Shown: one piece after another, positions 33,340 through 40,670 of the stretch | Position numbering within the stretch: the stretch's first letter is position 1 | How the letters are laid out: each line of letters starts with the position of its first letter | Position numbers and translations under genes: made by a program | Notes under the pieces: model-generated | Database searches by the model: none | Seen by the model: only the letters and a program-made list of their open reading frames with translations | What the model was told of the DNA's origin: nothing | From: UBA2638 sp046293135 | Lineage (GTDB): Bacteria; Pseudomonadota; Alphaproteobacteria; Micavibrionales; Micavibrionaceae | Direction of reading: 5' to 3' | NCBI GenBank assembly: GCA_046293135.1 | Contig: JBKBPR010000002.1 | Coordinates: 516,876 to 580,875 of the forward strand | Length of the DNA stretch: 64,000 nt

Positions 33340-34617
33340 TCAAGACACATAAACCCGTTGATAGCGGCGTCCGAGGCTGGTGAGAATTTCATAGCCGATC
33401 GTTCCCGCCTCGGCGGCAATATCATCGGGCGTGCGGTTTGGGCCGATCACCTCAACGCGGTCATTCGGTTTCGGGCGCAAGGCAGCGGGGATATGCGCCA
33501 GCGAAATCATCGTCAGATCCATCGAAACGCGCCCGATAATGGGGCAGGCGATATTTTGCCAATACACCGCCCCGCTATTGCTCAAGCTGCGCAAAAACCC
33601 GTCCGCATAGCCGAGCTGGATCGTTGCGATATCGGTATCCTCCTGAGCAACCCAGCTCGCGCCATAGCCGACCGACTCGCCCTTTTGCACGCGGCGCAGT
33701 TGCAACACAGGCACATCAAGCCGCACAACAGGCTGCATCGGATTGGCAATGTCGGGGGTCGGGTTCAACCCGTATAGGCACATGCCGGGGCGCACCATGT
33801 CGCAATGAAAACGGCGGTCGCGAAAAATTCCCGAAGAGTTGGCAATGGATTTCTTTGTGAATATAAAAGAGTCCGTAGCGTTTTGAAAATCCTCGAATTG
33901 CTGCTCTGTCAGAGGGTGATCAGGCTCATCAGCGCAGGCGAAATGGCTCATAACGTAATCCAGATCAATCCAGTTTTGCAGCTCCGGCCATTTACCTTGC
34001 AGGATTTTTTGTTCGGTTTTGTCCAATCCCAACCGCGACATTCCGGTATCAAAATGAATGATTGACTTTAAATACGGTCTGGTGCGTTTCGAATATTGCG
34101 CCCAGCTTTCAACCTGCTCCAGCGCATTTAAAACAGGGGTCAGAGAATGGAAATCAAAAATTTCCTCGCAGTCTTTTTGCAGCCCGTTCAGCACCGCAAT
34201 CGTAACATCTGTATCTTTGAAAATACCGCGCAAAGCCAAGGCTTCATCGAGTGTCGCCACAAAAAATATTCTGCAGCCCGCCTCATGCAATGCGCCCGCA
34301 GCCTCGATCATGCCGATCCCGTAAGCATCGGCCTTGACGGCGGCGGCAACCTGACAGGCGCTGGCTATGGCGGCTTGTGAATTCCTATCAGTGCTATCTT
34401 CACCATCACCAGCGCCCCCTTCCCCTTCGCTGACCTGGCGTTGACAGAGTTTGTAATTGGCTTTGAGCGCGGTCAGATCAATTGTCAATTGTCCCGCATA
34501 GGGGCGGTGTTTTTGCGGCGCGGCGGCTGAGGCTGGGGATGTGGCTTGATTCACAGTTCGGCTCACGCTTTCATTCGCTTTTACTTGTTGATCAATCGCC
34601 CTAATCGCCGTAATCAC
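33340..34617 (-). CDS. alr: alanine racemase
   Basis: PLP enzyme interconverting L- and D-alanine for peptidoglycan. The PLP lysine lies in VAAAVKADAYGIGM, the catalytic tyrosine in KGESVGYGASWVA, and other motifs are HFDTGMSRLGLD, VRPGMCLYGLNP and RVSMDLTMI. At 425 residues it is longer than the usual 360-380. Extra sequence lies at the N-terminus (residues 1-40) and in an insert near 63-85 rich in Gly/Glu/Asp/Ala, between the first helix and the PLP lysine. It overlaps the 3' end of dnaB by 17 bases, which is a common order in alphaproteobacteria. Confidence 0.93.
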   Translation of the reverse strand: MITAIRAIDQQVKANESVSRTVNQATSPASAAAPQKHRPYAGQLTIDLTALKANYKLCQRQVSEGEGGAGDGEDSTDRNSQAAIASACQVAAAVKADAYGIGMIEAAGALHEAGCRIFFVATLDEALALRGIFKDTDVTIAVLNGLQKDCEEIFDFHSLTPVLNALEQVESWAQYSKRTRPYLKSIIHFDTGMSRLGLDKTEQKILQGKWPELQNWIDLDYVMSHFACADEPDHPLTEQQFEDFQNATDSFIFTKKSIANSSGIFRDRRFHCDMVRPGMCLYGLNPTPDIANPMQPVVRLDVPVLQLRRVQKGESVGYGASWVAQEDTDIATIQLGYADGFLRSLSNSGAVYWQNIACPIIGRVSMDLTMISLAHIPAALRPKPNDRVEVIGPNRTPDDIAAEAGTIGYEILTSLGRRYQRVYVS

Positions 34618-36124
34618 CGGAATGGGCGATATCCAGATCGCTAAAGCGCGTCAGATTGGAATCGAAATACAGCTTGACCGTGCCGATCGGGCCGTGACGC
34701 TGCTTGGCGATAATCGTTTCGGCGATGTTATGCGCGCGCCCCATGCGGTCTTGCCATTCCAGATGCTTTTCAGTGCCGACTTCGGGTTCGGCGCGGGACA
34801 GGTAATATTCCTCGCGGTAAATGAACATAACGACATCGGCGTCCTGCTCAATCGAGCCGGATTCCCGCAGGTCGGAAAGCTGAGGGCGTTTGTCTTCCCG
34901 TTGCTCGACAGCGCGCGAGAGCTGCGAGAGGGCAATCACAGGAATGCCCAGCTCCTTGGCAATGGCTTTGAGGCCGCGGGTGATTTCCGAAACCTCCAAC
35001 ACGCGGTTTTCAGCCGATTGCCGCGAGCCGTTGCCGCGCAGGAGCTGAAGATAGTCGATCATCAGCAAATCAAGCCCGAATTGGCGCTTTAATCGCCGTG
35101 CCCGCTGGCGCACCGCGCCGATAGTCAAGGCGGGGGTGTCGTCGATATATAGCGGGATTTGCGTGAGAACTTGCGAGGCTTCAACGAATTTGCGGAAATC
35201 TTCCTGCCGCAAATTGCCTTTGCGGATGGCATCGCCCGAAATGCCCGATTGGTCGGACAAGATACGGGTGGCGAGCTGGTCGGAGGACATCTCCAGCGAG
35301 AAAAATCCGACCCGTCCGCCTTCTTTGCCGCCTGTTTCGGCGAATTTCTTGGCGGCGTTAAAGGCCATATTGACGGCGAGCGAGGTTTTCCCCATTGAGG
35401 GTCTGGCCGCCAGAATCAGCAAATCGGAGTTCTGGAATCCGCCGAGCTTTTTGTCCATATCGCGCAATCCAGTAGTGACGCCGGTGACATGGCCTTCGGA
35501 TTTATAGGCCTTTTCGGCCAGTTCGATGGCGGTCATCACCGAATCGCGGAGCGTGACAAAACCGCCGCGTGACGTACCGCTTTCGGCCAGCGAGTAGAGG
35601 CGGGTTTCGGCCATTTCCAGCGTTTTTGTGGCATCGGCCTCCAGCTTGATATCGAAAGACTCATTGACGATTTCTTCGCCGAGCAAGATCAGCTCGCGGC
35701 GCATGTGCAAATCGTAAATCGTTTGTCCGTAATCTTCGGTGTTGATGATGTTGATGACGCTGGCTGCCAGATCGACGAGATATTCTGCGCCGCCCACGGT
35801 TTTAAGGTCTTCATCTTTTTCGAAATAGCCCTTGAGCGTGACGGGGGAGGCATTCTGACCGCGATCAATCAGCGTGTGGATCGCGGTGTAAATGCGTTGA
35901 TGGGCGGGCATAAAGAAATGCTCGGCTTTCAAAAAATCGGAGATTTTCTCAAGGCCGCGATTGTCAATCAGCAGCGCTCCCAAAAGCCCTTGCTCGGCCT
36001 CCAGATTGTGCGGCAGGGTACGGTATAGCTCGGAAGCGCCACCCATAGCGCCTTGCGGTGCAGGGTTTGGCGCGGGCTCATTTTCGCTCAATGAGGCGTA
36101 GGAAACGGATGTGCTGGCTGTCAT
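34601..36124 (-). CDS. dnaB: replicative DNA helicase DnaB
   Basis: The 507-residue hexameric replicative helicase. The N-terminal DnaB domain begins at LPHNLEAEQGLLGALLIDN. The RecA-like C-domain has Walker A ILAARPSMGKTSLAVNMA and Walker B LDLLMIDYLQLLRG. Further motifs are ALSQLSRAVEQREDKRPQLSDLRESGSIEQDAD and an arginine-finger region near IAKQRHGPIGTV. There is no intein or insert. It follows the ribosomal protein operon, separated by a stem-loop at 36131-36166. Confidence 0.97.
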   Translation of the reverse strand: MTASTSVSYASLSENEPAPNPAPQGAMGGASELYRTLPHNLEAEQGLLGALLIDNRGLEKISDFLKAEHFFMPAHQRIYTAIHTLIDRGQNASPVTLKGYFEKDEDLKTVGGAEYLVDLAASVINIINTEDYGQTIYDLHMRRELILLGEEIVNESFDIKLEADATKTLEMAETRLYSLAESGTSRGGFVTLRDSVMTAIELAEKAYKSEGHVTGVTTGLRDMDKKLGGFQNSDLLILAARPSMGKTSLAVNMAFNAAKKFAETGGKEGGRVGFFSLEMSSDQLATRILSDQSGISGDAIRKGNLRQEDFRKFVEASQVLTQIPLYIDDTPALTIGAVRQRARRLKRQFGLDLLMIDYLQLLRGNGSRQSAENRVLEVSEITRGLKAIAKELGIPVIALSQLSRAVEQREDKRPQLSDLRESGSIEQDADVVMFIYREEYYLSRAEPEVGTEKHLEWQDRMGRAHNIAETIIAKQRHGPIGTVKLYFDSNLTRFSDLDIAHSGDYGD

Positions 36125-36130
36125 AAAAAG

Positions 36131-36166
36131 AAAGCTAGCAAATCATTTTCATGACCGCTAGCTTTT
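36131..36166 (-). terminator. terminator-like stem-loop between rplI and dnaB
   Basis: On the minus strand AAAAGCTAGC pairs with GCTAGCTTT, followed by CTTTTT, just before the dnaB start. It should end part of the rpsF-rpsR-rplI transcript or act as an attenuator for dnaB. Confidence 0.6.
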
Positions 36167-36234
36167 CTCGATTTCGGTGATGTGAATAACGGGGATGAAC
36201 CTGTTATTCCATTCTAATTTATACTTAAATTCAC

Positions 36235-37023
36235 TTATTCAGCGTCGCCGCCGATTGTGGTTACGCCTTCGCCGTCTTCAGCTTCAGCAGCAGCTTCAGC
36301 CGCCTTCTTGGCTGCTTTGGCGGCAGCCTTTTCAGCAGATTTCGCAGCCTTGATTTCATCTTCGGCGGCTTTTTCTGCGGCTTTGGCTTGCTTGTCCTTC
36401 TCGGCGATCAACGCGCTTTCTTCCAGAACGGCTTCGAGATTGTCATCGGCTTCGCCAGCAGCATCAGCAGCAGCGGCAGGTGCAGCGGCTTTGGCTTTCG
36501 GCTCGTCACGATTGTTATCGGCAATCAAAGCGCGGCCTGTTTTGGCTTGCGTTTCGGCTTCCTCGATAGAGCGTGCGATATTGACAGTAACCGTTACGAT
36601 CACTTCAGGGTGCAGCGCCACTTCAACAGGGAACAGGCCGATAGACTTGAAGTTGTCATTGAGGCGAACCATCGAACGATCAACGATCTTGTTCTTGACG
36701 GCTTCGTTCACCTGATCGGCGATGTCACGGCTTGTGACCGAACCGTAAAGCTGTCCGCTTTCGGAGGCCTGACGAATAATCGCAGCCTTGACGCCGTCCA
36801 GAGTTTTGGCCAGCTTTTCGGCTTCTTGACGGGCCTTGTCGTTTTCGCCCTCAAGGAATTTGCGCTGCGCTTCAAAGTAAGCAATGTTTTCTTTGCTCGC
36901 GCGCATCGCTTTTTTCTGCGGGATCAGGTAGTTGCGGGCATAGCCCGGCTTCACGGTGACGAGGTCGCCCATCTTGCCGAGTTTGTCCACTTTCTCAAGA
37001 AGAATGATTTGTGTTTGTGCCAT
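36235..37023 (-). CDS. rplI: 50S ribosomal protein L9 with long C-terminal extension
   Basis: Ribosomal protein L9. The conserved N-domain is clear: IILLEKVDKLGKMGDLVTVKPGYARNYLIPQKKA. The C-domain follows, including SGQLYGSVTSRDIA and LHPEVIVTVTVNIARS. The protein is 262 residues, against a usual 150-190. From about residue 165 it continues into a low-complexity tail rich in Ala, Lys, Glu and Asp (KAAAPAAAADAAGEADD, then repeated AEKAA/AAKAAKK units), predicted to be a long helix or disordered, and ends VTTIGGDAE. It is the last of the rpsF-rpsR-rplI operon. Confidence 0.94.
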   Translation of the reverse strand: MAQTQIILLEKVDKLGKMGDLVTVKPGYARNYLIPQKKAMRASKENIAYFEAQRKFLEGENDKARQEAEKLAKTLDGVKAAIIRQASESGQLYGSVTSRDIADQVNEAVKNKIVDRSMVRLNDNFKSIGLFPVEVALHPEVIVTVTVNIARSIEEAETQAKTGRALIADNNRDEPKAKAAAPAAAADAAGEADDNLEAVLEESALIAEKDKQAKAAEKAAEDEIKAAKSAEKAAAKAAKKAAEAAAEAEDGEGVTTIGGDAE

Positions 37024-37035
37024 GATCGGTCTTCC

Positions 37036-37296
37036 TTATCTTTCATTGTCGTGGCGGACATACGGCAACAAAGCCATTTGACGCGCCCGCTTGATTGCTT
37101 TGGCCAGCTCACGCTGTTTCTTTTGGGAAACGGAGGTGATACGGCTTGGAACCATTTTTCCGCGCTCGGAAACATAACGGCCCAGTGTTCTGACGTCTTT
37201 CCAGTCGATAGGCGCTGAATCAGGCGCGCTGAACGGGCAAGTTTTCTTGCGGCGGAAAAACGGACGTTTTACGGTTGGTGAATCGGTTGCGCTCAT
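37036..37296 (-). CDS. rpsR: 30S ribosomal protein S18
   Basis: An 86-residue protein with the S18 core IDWKDVRTLGRYVSERGKMVPSRITSVSQKKQRELAKAIKRARQMALLPY. It sits between rpsF (gap two bases) and rplI (gap 12 bases), the standard order. The N-terminus TVKRPFFRRKKTCPFS has a Cys, as in many homologues. S18 binds 16S rRNA as a dimer with S6. Confidence 0.97.
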   Translation of the reverse strand: MSATDSPTVKRPFFRRKKTCPFSAPDSAPIDWKDVRTLGRYVSERGKMVPSRITSVSQKKQRELAKAIKRARQMALLPYVRHDNER

Positions 37297-37298
37297 GA

Positions 37299-37667
37299 TT
37301 ATGCTGCCTCTTTGCTGGATGTTTCATCATTGTCATAGTTGCGGCCGCCCTTGTCCAGAATGATGGATTGACCTTTAGAAGGCTCTTCCAGTCTGACGGT
37401 CAAAAAGCGCATCACATCTTCGTTGAGGCGCAAATTACGCTCAAGCTCGATAATCGCTGCACCGGGGGCATCGCTTTCGATCAGCGTATAATGACCCTTA
37501 CGGCTTTTATTGATGCGGTAAGCCAGAGTTCTCAAGCCCCATTGCTCGGTCTTGAGGATCTTACCATTTTCTTTTTTGATGATTTTTTCGAAATCACCTG
37601 TCAGTTCCTTGACCTGAGAGTCGGTCAAATCCTGACGCGTGATAAACACGGTTTCATAGATAGGCAT
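37299..37667 (-). CDS. rpsF: 30S ribosomal protein S6
   Basis: A 122-residue S6: MPIYETVFITRQDLTDSQVKELTGDF at the N-terminus, GLRTLAYRINKSRKGHYTLIE in the centre, then a hydrophilic tail. S6 pairs with S18, the next gene. The start is ATG 37667, with AAAGGAAAAGC just upstream. It is first in an operon with a structured leader and a promoter at 37805-37832. Confidence 0.97.
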   Translation of the reverse strand: MPIYETVFITRQDLTDSQVKELTGDFEKIIKKENGKILKTEQWGLRTLAYRINKSRKGHYTLIESDAPGAAIIELERNLRLNEDVMRFLTVRLEEPSKGQSIILDKGGRNYDNDETSSKEAA

Positions 37668-37692
37668 TGCTTTTCCTTTCGGTTTATTCCGT

Positions 37693-37740
37693 TAGAGCTT
37701 TGGTTGTTTTGCTCTACAGCCCTTGAAATCAGATGATTTC
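37693..37740 (-). promoter_or_regulatory. structured 5' leader of the rpsF operon
   Basis: The leader between the promoter and rpsF folds into at least two hairpins. One is the perfect palindrome at 37725-37740 (GAAATCA/TGATTTC), the other pairs TAGAGC/GCTCTA at 37693-37716. An ACCG sequence lies just upstream of the ribosome-binding site. S6:S18 autoregulation through an mRNA structure containing CCG is known in other bacteria; whether this is the same motif is unproven. It also contains Gly/Ala-coding-free sequence and no ORF. Confidence 0.35.
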
Positions 37741-37804
37741 GCAGGCCTTTTTCGGAACAGCCGACAGCCAAGGCTGCCAGCAAGGGTTTCGTTTAAAGCG
37801 GCAA

Positions 37805-37832
37805 TTTATAGCCAATTCAAAGCGGAAATCAA
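37805..37832 (-). promoter_or_regulatory. promoter of the rpsF-rpsR-rplI operon
   Basis: On the minus strand TTGATT (37832-37827), a 16-base spacer and TATAAA (37810-37805) form a good sigma70 promoter. Transcription would begin near 37798, giving a leader of about 130 bases. Confidence 0.6.
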
Positions 37833-37890
37833 GCTTTTTCTTGAAAATAATGCTCTATGTCATTCAGGCCAAGTGGTGCAGCCATGAGTG

Positions 37891-37941
37891 GAGGGATCTC
37901 GGCGCAAATCTATGAGATCCCTCGACTACGCTCGGAATGAC
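37891..37941. repeat. palindromic dispersed repeat, copy 1
   Basis: A 28-bp unit at 37914-37941 (GAGATCCCTCGACTACG, then CTCGGAATGAC), preceded by its inverted start at 37891-37900, making a 10-bp stem around 13 bases. The same 28 bp occurs inverted at 39213-39240 with one mismatch. It lies just downstream of fabD. Confidence 0.8.
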
Positions 37942-37952
37942 AAGGGGGGCGG

Positions 37953-38900
37953 TCAGGATTTCAACGCCGCGATCAGCGTTTCAATCTCGGCGGGGGTGCA
38001 GACGCTCTCAACGGCGACATCCTTTTCAATTCGCCGCACAAGGCCGGAAAGCACCTTGCCCGCGCCCAGCTCGACCATCTCGGTCACGCCCGCGCCCGCC
38101 ATCCACATCACCGATTCCCGCCAACGGACAGTGCCGGTGACCTGTTTGACCAGCAAATCACGAATGGCGGCGGGGTCTTGTGTCGCGCTCGCCGTCACAT
38201 TGGCAACAACAGGCACGGCGGGAGCGGTTAACTTCGCATCGGCTAGGGCGTCCCGCATCGCTTCGGCGGCGGGTTGCATCAGGGCGCAATGGAACGGGGC
38301 GGAAACGGGCAGCTCGACCGCACGTTTTGCGCCTTTTTCCTGCGCCAGTGAAATCGCCAGCGCGACTGCGGCTTTGTGGCCGCTGACCACGACTTGCCCG
38401 ACCGAATTGTCATTGGCCGCTTCGCAAATTTCGTGGTTGGAGGCGGCGGCGGCAATCGCTTTGACGTCTTCGAAATCCAGCCCCAAAATCGCCGCCATCG
38501 CCCCGACACCAACGGGAACGGCCTTTTGCATCGCTTGGCCGCGAATTTTCAGCAGGCGGGCGGTTTCCTCGATCTCCAGCGCACCCGCGGCGGTCAGGGC
38601 GGAATATTCGCCCAGAGAATGCCCCGCGACATAGCTACAAATATCGGCAACCTCTAGCCCGCCTTGTTTTTTGAGCACCTCAACCACCGCCATCGACACC
38701 GCCATCAAGGCAGGCTGCGTGTTTTCGGTGAGGTTCAGGTCACTCTCAGGGCCTTCAAGGATAATTTTGCTCAGCTTTTGTGACAGCGCCTCATCAACGC
38801 GTTCGAATACCTCGCGGGCTTCGGCAAAGCTCTCCAGCAATTCCTTGCCCATACCGATAAATTGTGAGCCTTGGCCGGGAAATATCAACGCGCGTGACAT
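37953..38900 (-). CDS. fabD: malonyl-CoA:ACP transacylase
   Basis: Loads malonate onto acyl carrier protein for fatty acid elongation. The 315-residue protein starts SRALIFPGQGSQFIGMGKELLES, with the oxyanion GQGSQ. The nucleophile motif is YVAGHSLGEYSAL (GHSxGE), and PVSAPFHCALM contains the catalytic His. In most alphaproteobacteria fabD is co-oriented with fabG and acpP; here it is divergent from fabG, with about 1 kb of repeats between. A 28-bp repeat lies on each side in inverted orientation. Confidence 0.96.
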   Translation of the reverse strand: MSRALIFPGQGSQFIGMGKELLESFAEAREVFERVDEALSQKLSKIILEGPESDLNLTENTQPALMAVSMAVVEVLKKQGGLEVADICSYVAGHSLGEYSALTAAGALEIEETARLLKIRGQAMQKAVPVGVGAMAAILGLDFEDVKAIAAAASNHEICEAANDNSVGQVVVSGHKAAVALAISLAQEKGAKRAVELPVSAPFHCALMQPAAEAMRDALADAKLTAPAVPVVANVTASATQDPAAIRDLLVKQVTGTVRWRESVMWMAGAGVTEMVELGAGKVLSGLVRRIEKDVAVESVCTPAEIETLIAALKS

Positions 38901-39020
38901 GATTTTACTCCATTCTAGAATTTAAGATCGTTGCGATATTTTTGTTTTGATGGGGATTATAAAACCATGATTGCGATTGCGCCAGCCCCTAAATCGGGGG
39001 GGTGGGTGTGTTTGAGTTTG

Positions 39021-39044
39021 GGGTTTAGGGTTTAGGGTTTAGGG
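39021..39044 (+). repeat. short TTTAGGG tandem run
   Basis: Three consecutive TTTAGGG units preceded by GGG, with more degenerate G/T-rich sequence on both sides (about 39000-39068). This is the plant-type telomere motif, but three units in a bacterial gap can arise by slippage. Confidence 0.7.
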
Positions 39045-39148
39045 CTTCGGTCTGGAGTTTGGGTTTTGGACTTATTCGCTTGACAATATAGGAATTTAGT
39101 CATATTATAGTTTTGGTTCAGGGAAAAATTGCGCCTAAATCAAACAAC

Positions 39149-39176
39149 GTCATGACACGGCTTGTCCGTGTAATCC
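39149..39176. repeat. REP-like hairpin, CTTGT loop (copy a)
   Basis: ACACGG (39155-39160) and CCGTGT (39166-39171) enclose the loop CTTGT, flanked by GTCATG and AATCC. It is the same design as the element at 39363-39388, with a different but compensating stem. Confidence 0.7.
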
Positions 39177-39212
39177 AGAAATCTAAACCACCAAGACACC
39201 AAGGCTTATACC

Positions 39213-39240
39213 GTCATCCCGAGCGTAGTCGAGGGATCTC
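39213..39240. repeat. palindromic dispersed repeat, copy 2
   Basis: Reads GTCATCCCGAGCG then TAGTCGAGGGATCTC. Reverse complement of the 28 bp at 37914-37941 with one difference (C for T at position 6). The ends ATCCC/GGGAT pair. Confidence 0.8.
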
Positions 39241-39249
39241 ATGTCTTTT

Positions 39250-39345
39250 ACCACAGAGGCACAGAGTTATAAGAGTTCACAGAGTTTCTTATTGAATATA
39301 AAACAATCTCCGTGCCCTCTTTTTAAACTCTTTCATCTCTGTGGT
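39250..39345. repeat. 96-bp MITE-like element
   Basis: Bounded by a perfect 9-bp inverted repeat ACCACAGAG (39250-39258) and CTCTGTGGT (39337-39345). Both arms are imperfectly complementary further in (CACAGAG and AGAGTT units against AACTCTTT and CCGTGCCCTC). No ORF. Confidence 0.6.
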
Positions 39346-39362
39346 GAAACACAATATTAGCC

Positions 39363-39388
39363 GTCATGCCCGCCTTGTGCGGGCATCC
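39363..39388. repeat. REP-like hairpin, CTTGT loop (copy b)
   Basis: ATGCCCGC (39366-39373) and GCGGGCAT (39379-39386) form a perfect 8-bp stem around the loop CTTGT. The flanks GTCAT and ATCC match copy a at 39149-39176. Confidence 0.75.
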
Positions 39389-39423
39389 GGATTTTATATT
39401 TTATGCCACTATAATTTTCCCAG

Positions 39424-39464
39424 ATCCCCGCCGTTTAAGCTCTGCTGCGCAGAGCCGCGGGGAT
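39424..39464. repeat. long hairpin element
   Basis: ATCCCCGC (39424-39431) pairs with GCGGGGAT (39457-39464), and inside it GCTCTGC (39439-39445) pairs with GCAGAGC (39449-39455). This makes a 15-pair interrupted stem with a three-base loop, and GAC follows it. It resembles the REP-like elements but is a distinct family. Confidence 0.75.
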
Positions 39465-39687
39465 GACAATGAAAATCTTGGTGGTTAACAAAACAAAGGA
39501 GTAGTAAATGCAACAGATTACCTTTCCTTCAAAGCGCCAGCCACGACTACTGTCACCGCCCACCCCAATGTCAACACTTCAATGTCACCAACGCCACTTT
39601 CAGCACCACCATGGCTTTATATTTCTACACATTCTCACCTTCCTCAGTGCTGCATTATGTAAAATATATGCGGATCAGGAAAAACAA

Positions 39688-39790
39688 GTGGGGCGAGTGG
39701 GGCGAGTGGGGCGAAGTTCCCGTAACCTTTTGAAATATCTCATAAACCTTTCGCCCCACTTTAAGTGCGAGAGTGGGGCGAGTGGGGCGA
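39688..39790. repeat. GTGGGGCGA repeat cluster
   Basis: Three tandem 9-mers GTGGGGCGA at 39688-39714, two more at 39773-39790, and one inverted copy, TCGCCCCAC, at 39751-39759 between them. The inverted copy can pair with either flanking group, so two mutually exclusive hairpins are possible about 110-200 bases before fabG. Confidence 0.8.
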
Positions 39791-39896
39791 AACACCCAAA
39801 TTTATCAATAACACTTGATCCGATTCCGATACTTCGCGTACTCTTCGCCCTGAATATCGATCCTTTATATTTTAAGAACAACAGGAGCACTATCAA

Positions 39897-40634
39897 ATGT
39901 TCAATCTCACAGGCAAAACAGCATTGGTCACGGGCGCAACGGGCGGAATCGGCGGGGAAATCGCCAAGGCGCTCCACGCGCAAGGCGCGCATGTCGGCAT
40001 TTCAGGCCGCAACAAGGGCAAGCTGGATGAGCTGGCGGCGCAGCTTGGGGCGCGGGTTTCGGTCTTGCCGGCTGACCTGTCCAATCCAGAAGACATCGAA
40101 TCCTTGGTGAAAGCCGCCGAGGCAGCAATGGGGCAGATTGATATTCTGGTCAACAATGCTGGTTTGACCCGCGATAACCTCTCGATGCGGATGAAGGATG
40201 AGGAATGGCAAGAGGTGCTGGACGTTAATCTGAGCGCGACATTCAAGCTGGCGCGGGCGGTGCAGCGCGGTATGATGAAGCGCCGCTGGGGGCGGATTAT
40301 CAATATCTCCAGCGTGGTCGGCGTGATGGGCAATCCGGGGCAATGCAATTACGTCGCCTCGAAAGCGGGGGTGATCGGTTGGTCGAAGGCGATGGCGCAG
40401 GAAATCGCCAGCCGCGGAATCACCATCAACTGTATCGCGCCGGGCTTTATCGCCACCGCCATGACCGAGGCGCTGACCGATCAGCAAAAAGAAACGATCA
40501 ACGCCAAAATCCCCGCGGGCAAAATGGGCGAAAGCAGCGATATCGCGGCGGCGGCGGTCTATCTGGCCTCTGATGAGGCGGGCTATGTGACGGGGCAAAC
40601 CATCCACGTCAATGGCGGCATGGTAATGATTTGA
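39897..40634 (+). CDS. fabG: 3-oxoacyl-ACP reductase
   Basis: NADPH-dependent SDR reducing 3-oxoacyl-ACP in fatty acid synthesis. The 245-residue protein has the cofactor motif VTGATGGIGGEIAKAL, then NNAG in ILVNNAGLTRDN. The catalytic set is Ser in INISSVVGVMG, and Tyr/Lys in CNYVASKAGVIGWSKA. It ends in YVTGQTIHVNGGMVMI, typical of FabG. AGGAG lies nine bases before ATG. It is followed by a HAD hydrolase gene (36-base gap) and then acpP. Confidence 0.96.
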   Translation: MFNLTGKTALVTGATGGIGGEIAKALHAQGAHVGISGRNKGKLDELAAQLGARVSVLPADLSNPEDIESLVKAAEAAMGQIDILVNNAGLTRDNLSMRMKDEEWQEVLDVNLSATFKLARAVQRGMMKRRWGRIINISSVVGVMGNPGQCNYVASKAGVIGWSKAMAQEIASRGITINCIAPGFIATAMTEALTDQQKETINAKIPAGKMGESSDIAAAAVYLASDEAGYVTGQTIHVNGGMVMI

Positions 40635-40670
40635 TGGCTATAATTGAACGGCTTTGGCGGTTTTGGGCGT

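Larger units (their letters stand above)
38901..39896. other. repeat-loaded gap between fabD and fabG
   Basis: About 1 kb without a gene I can support. It contains a TTTAGGG run, at least five palindromic elements (listed separately) and a cluster of GTGGGGCGA units. The only open frame with a good ribosome-binding site (ATG 39508) has unprotein-like composition and runs into fabG in another frame. The fabG promoter is presumably within or after this region, but I cannot place it. Confidence 0.6.

Noticed and set aside
37668..40000. CRISPR array in the repeat-rich region
   Set aside because: The repeats belong to several different families, are palindromic and have no regular spacer length; no cas genes are present.
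39508..40110. A 200-codon frame with AAGGAG six bases before its ATG, running into fabG
   Set aside because: The composition (runs of His, Pro, Arg and the GTGGGGCGA repeats read as VGRVGRVGR) is not protein-like, and its second half is a shadow of fabG in another frame. The ribosome-binding site may be chance or a remnant.
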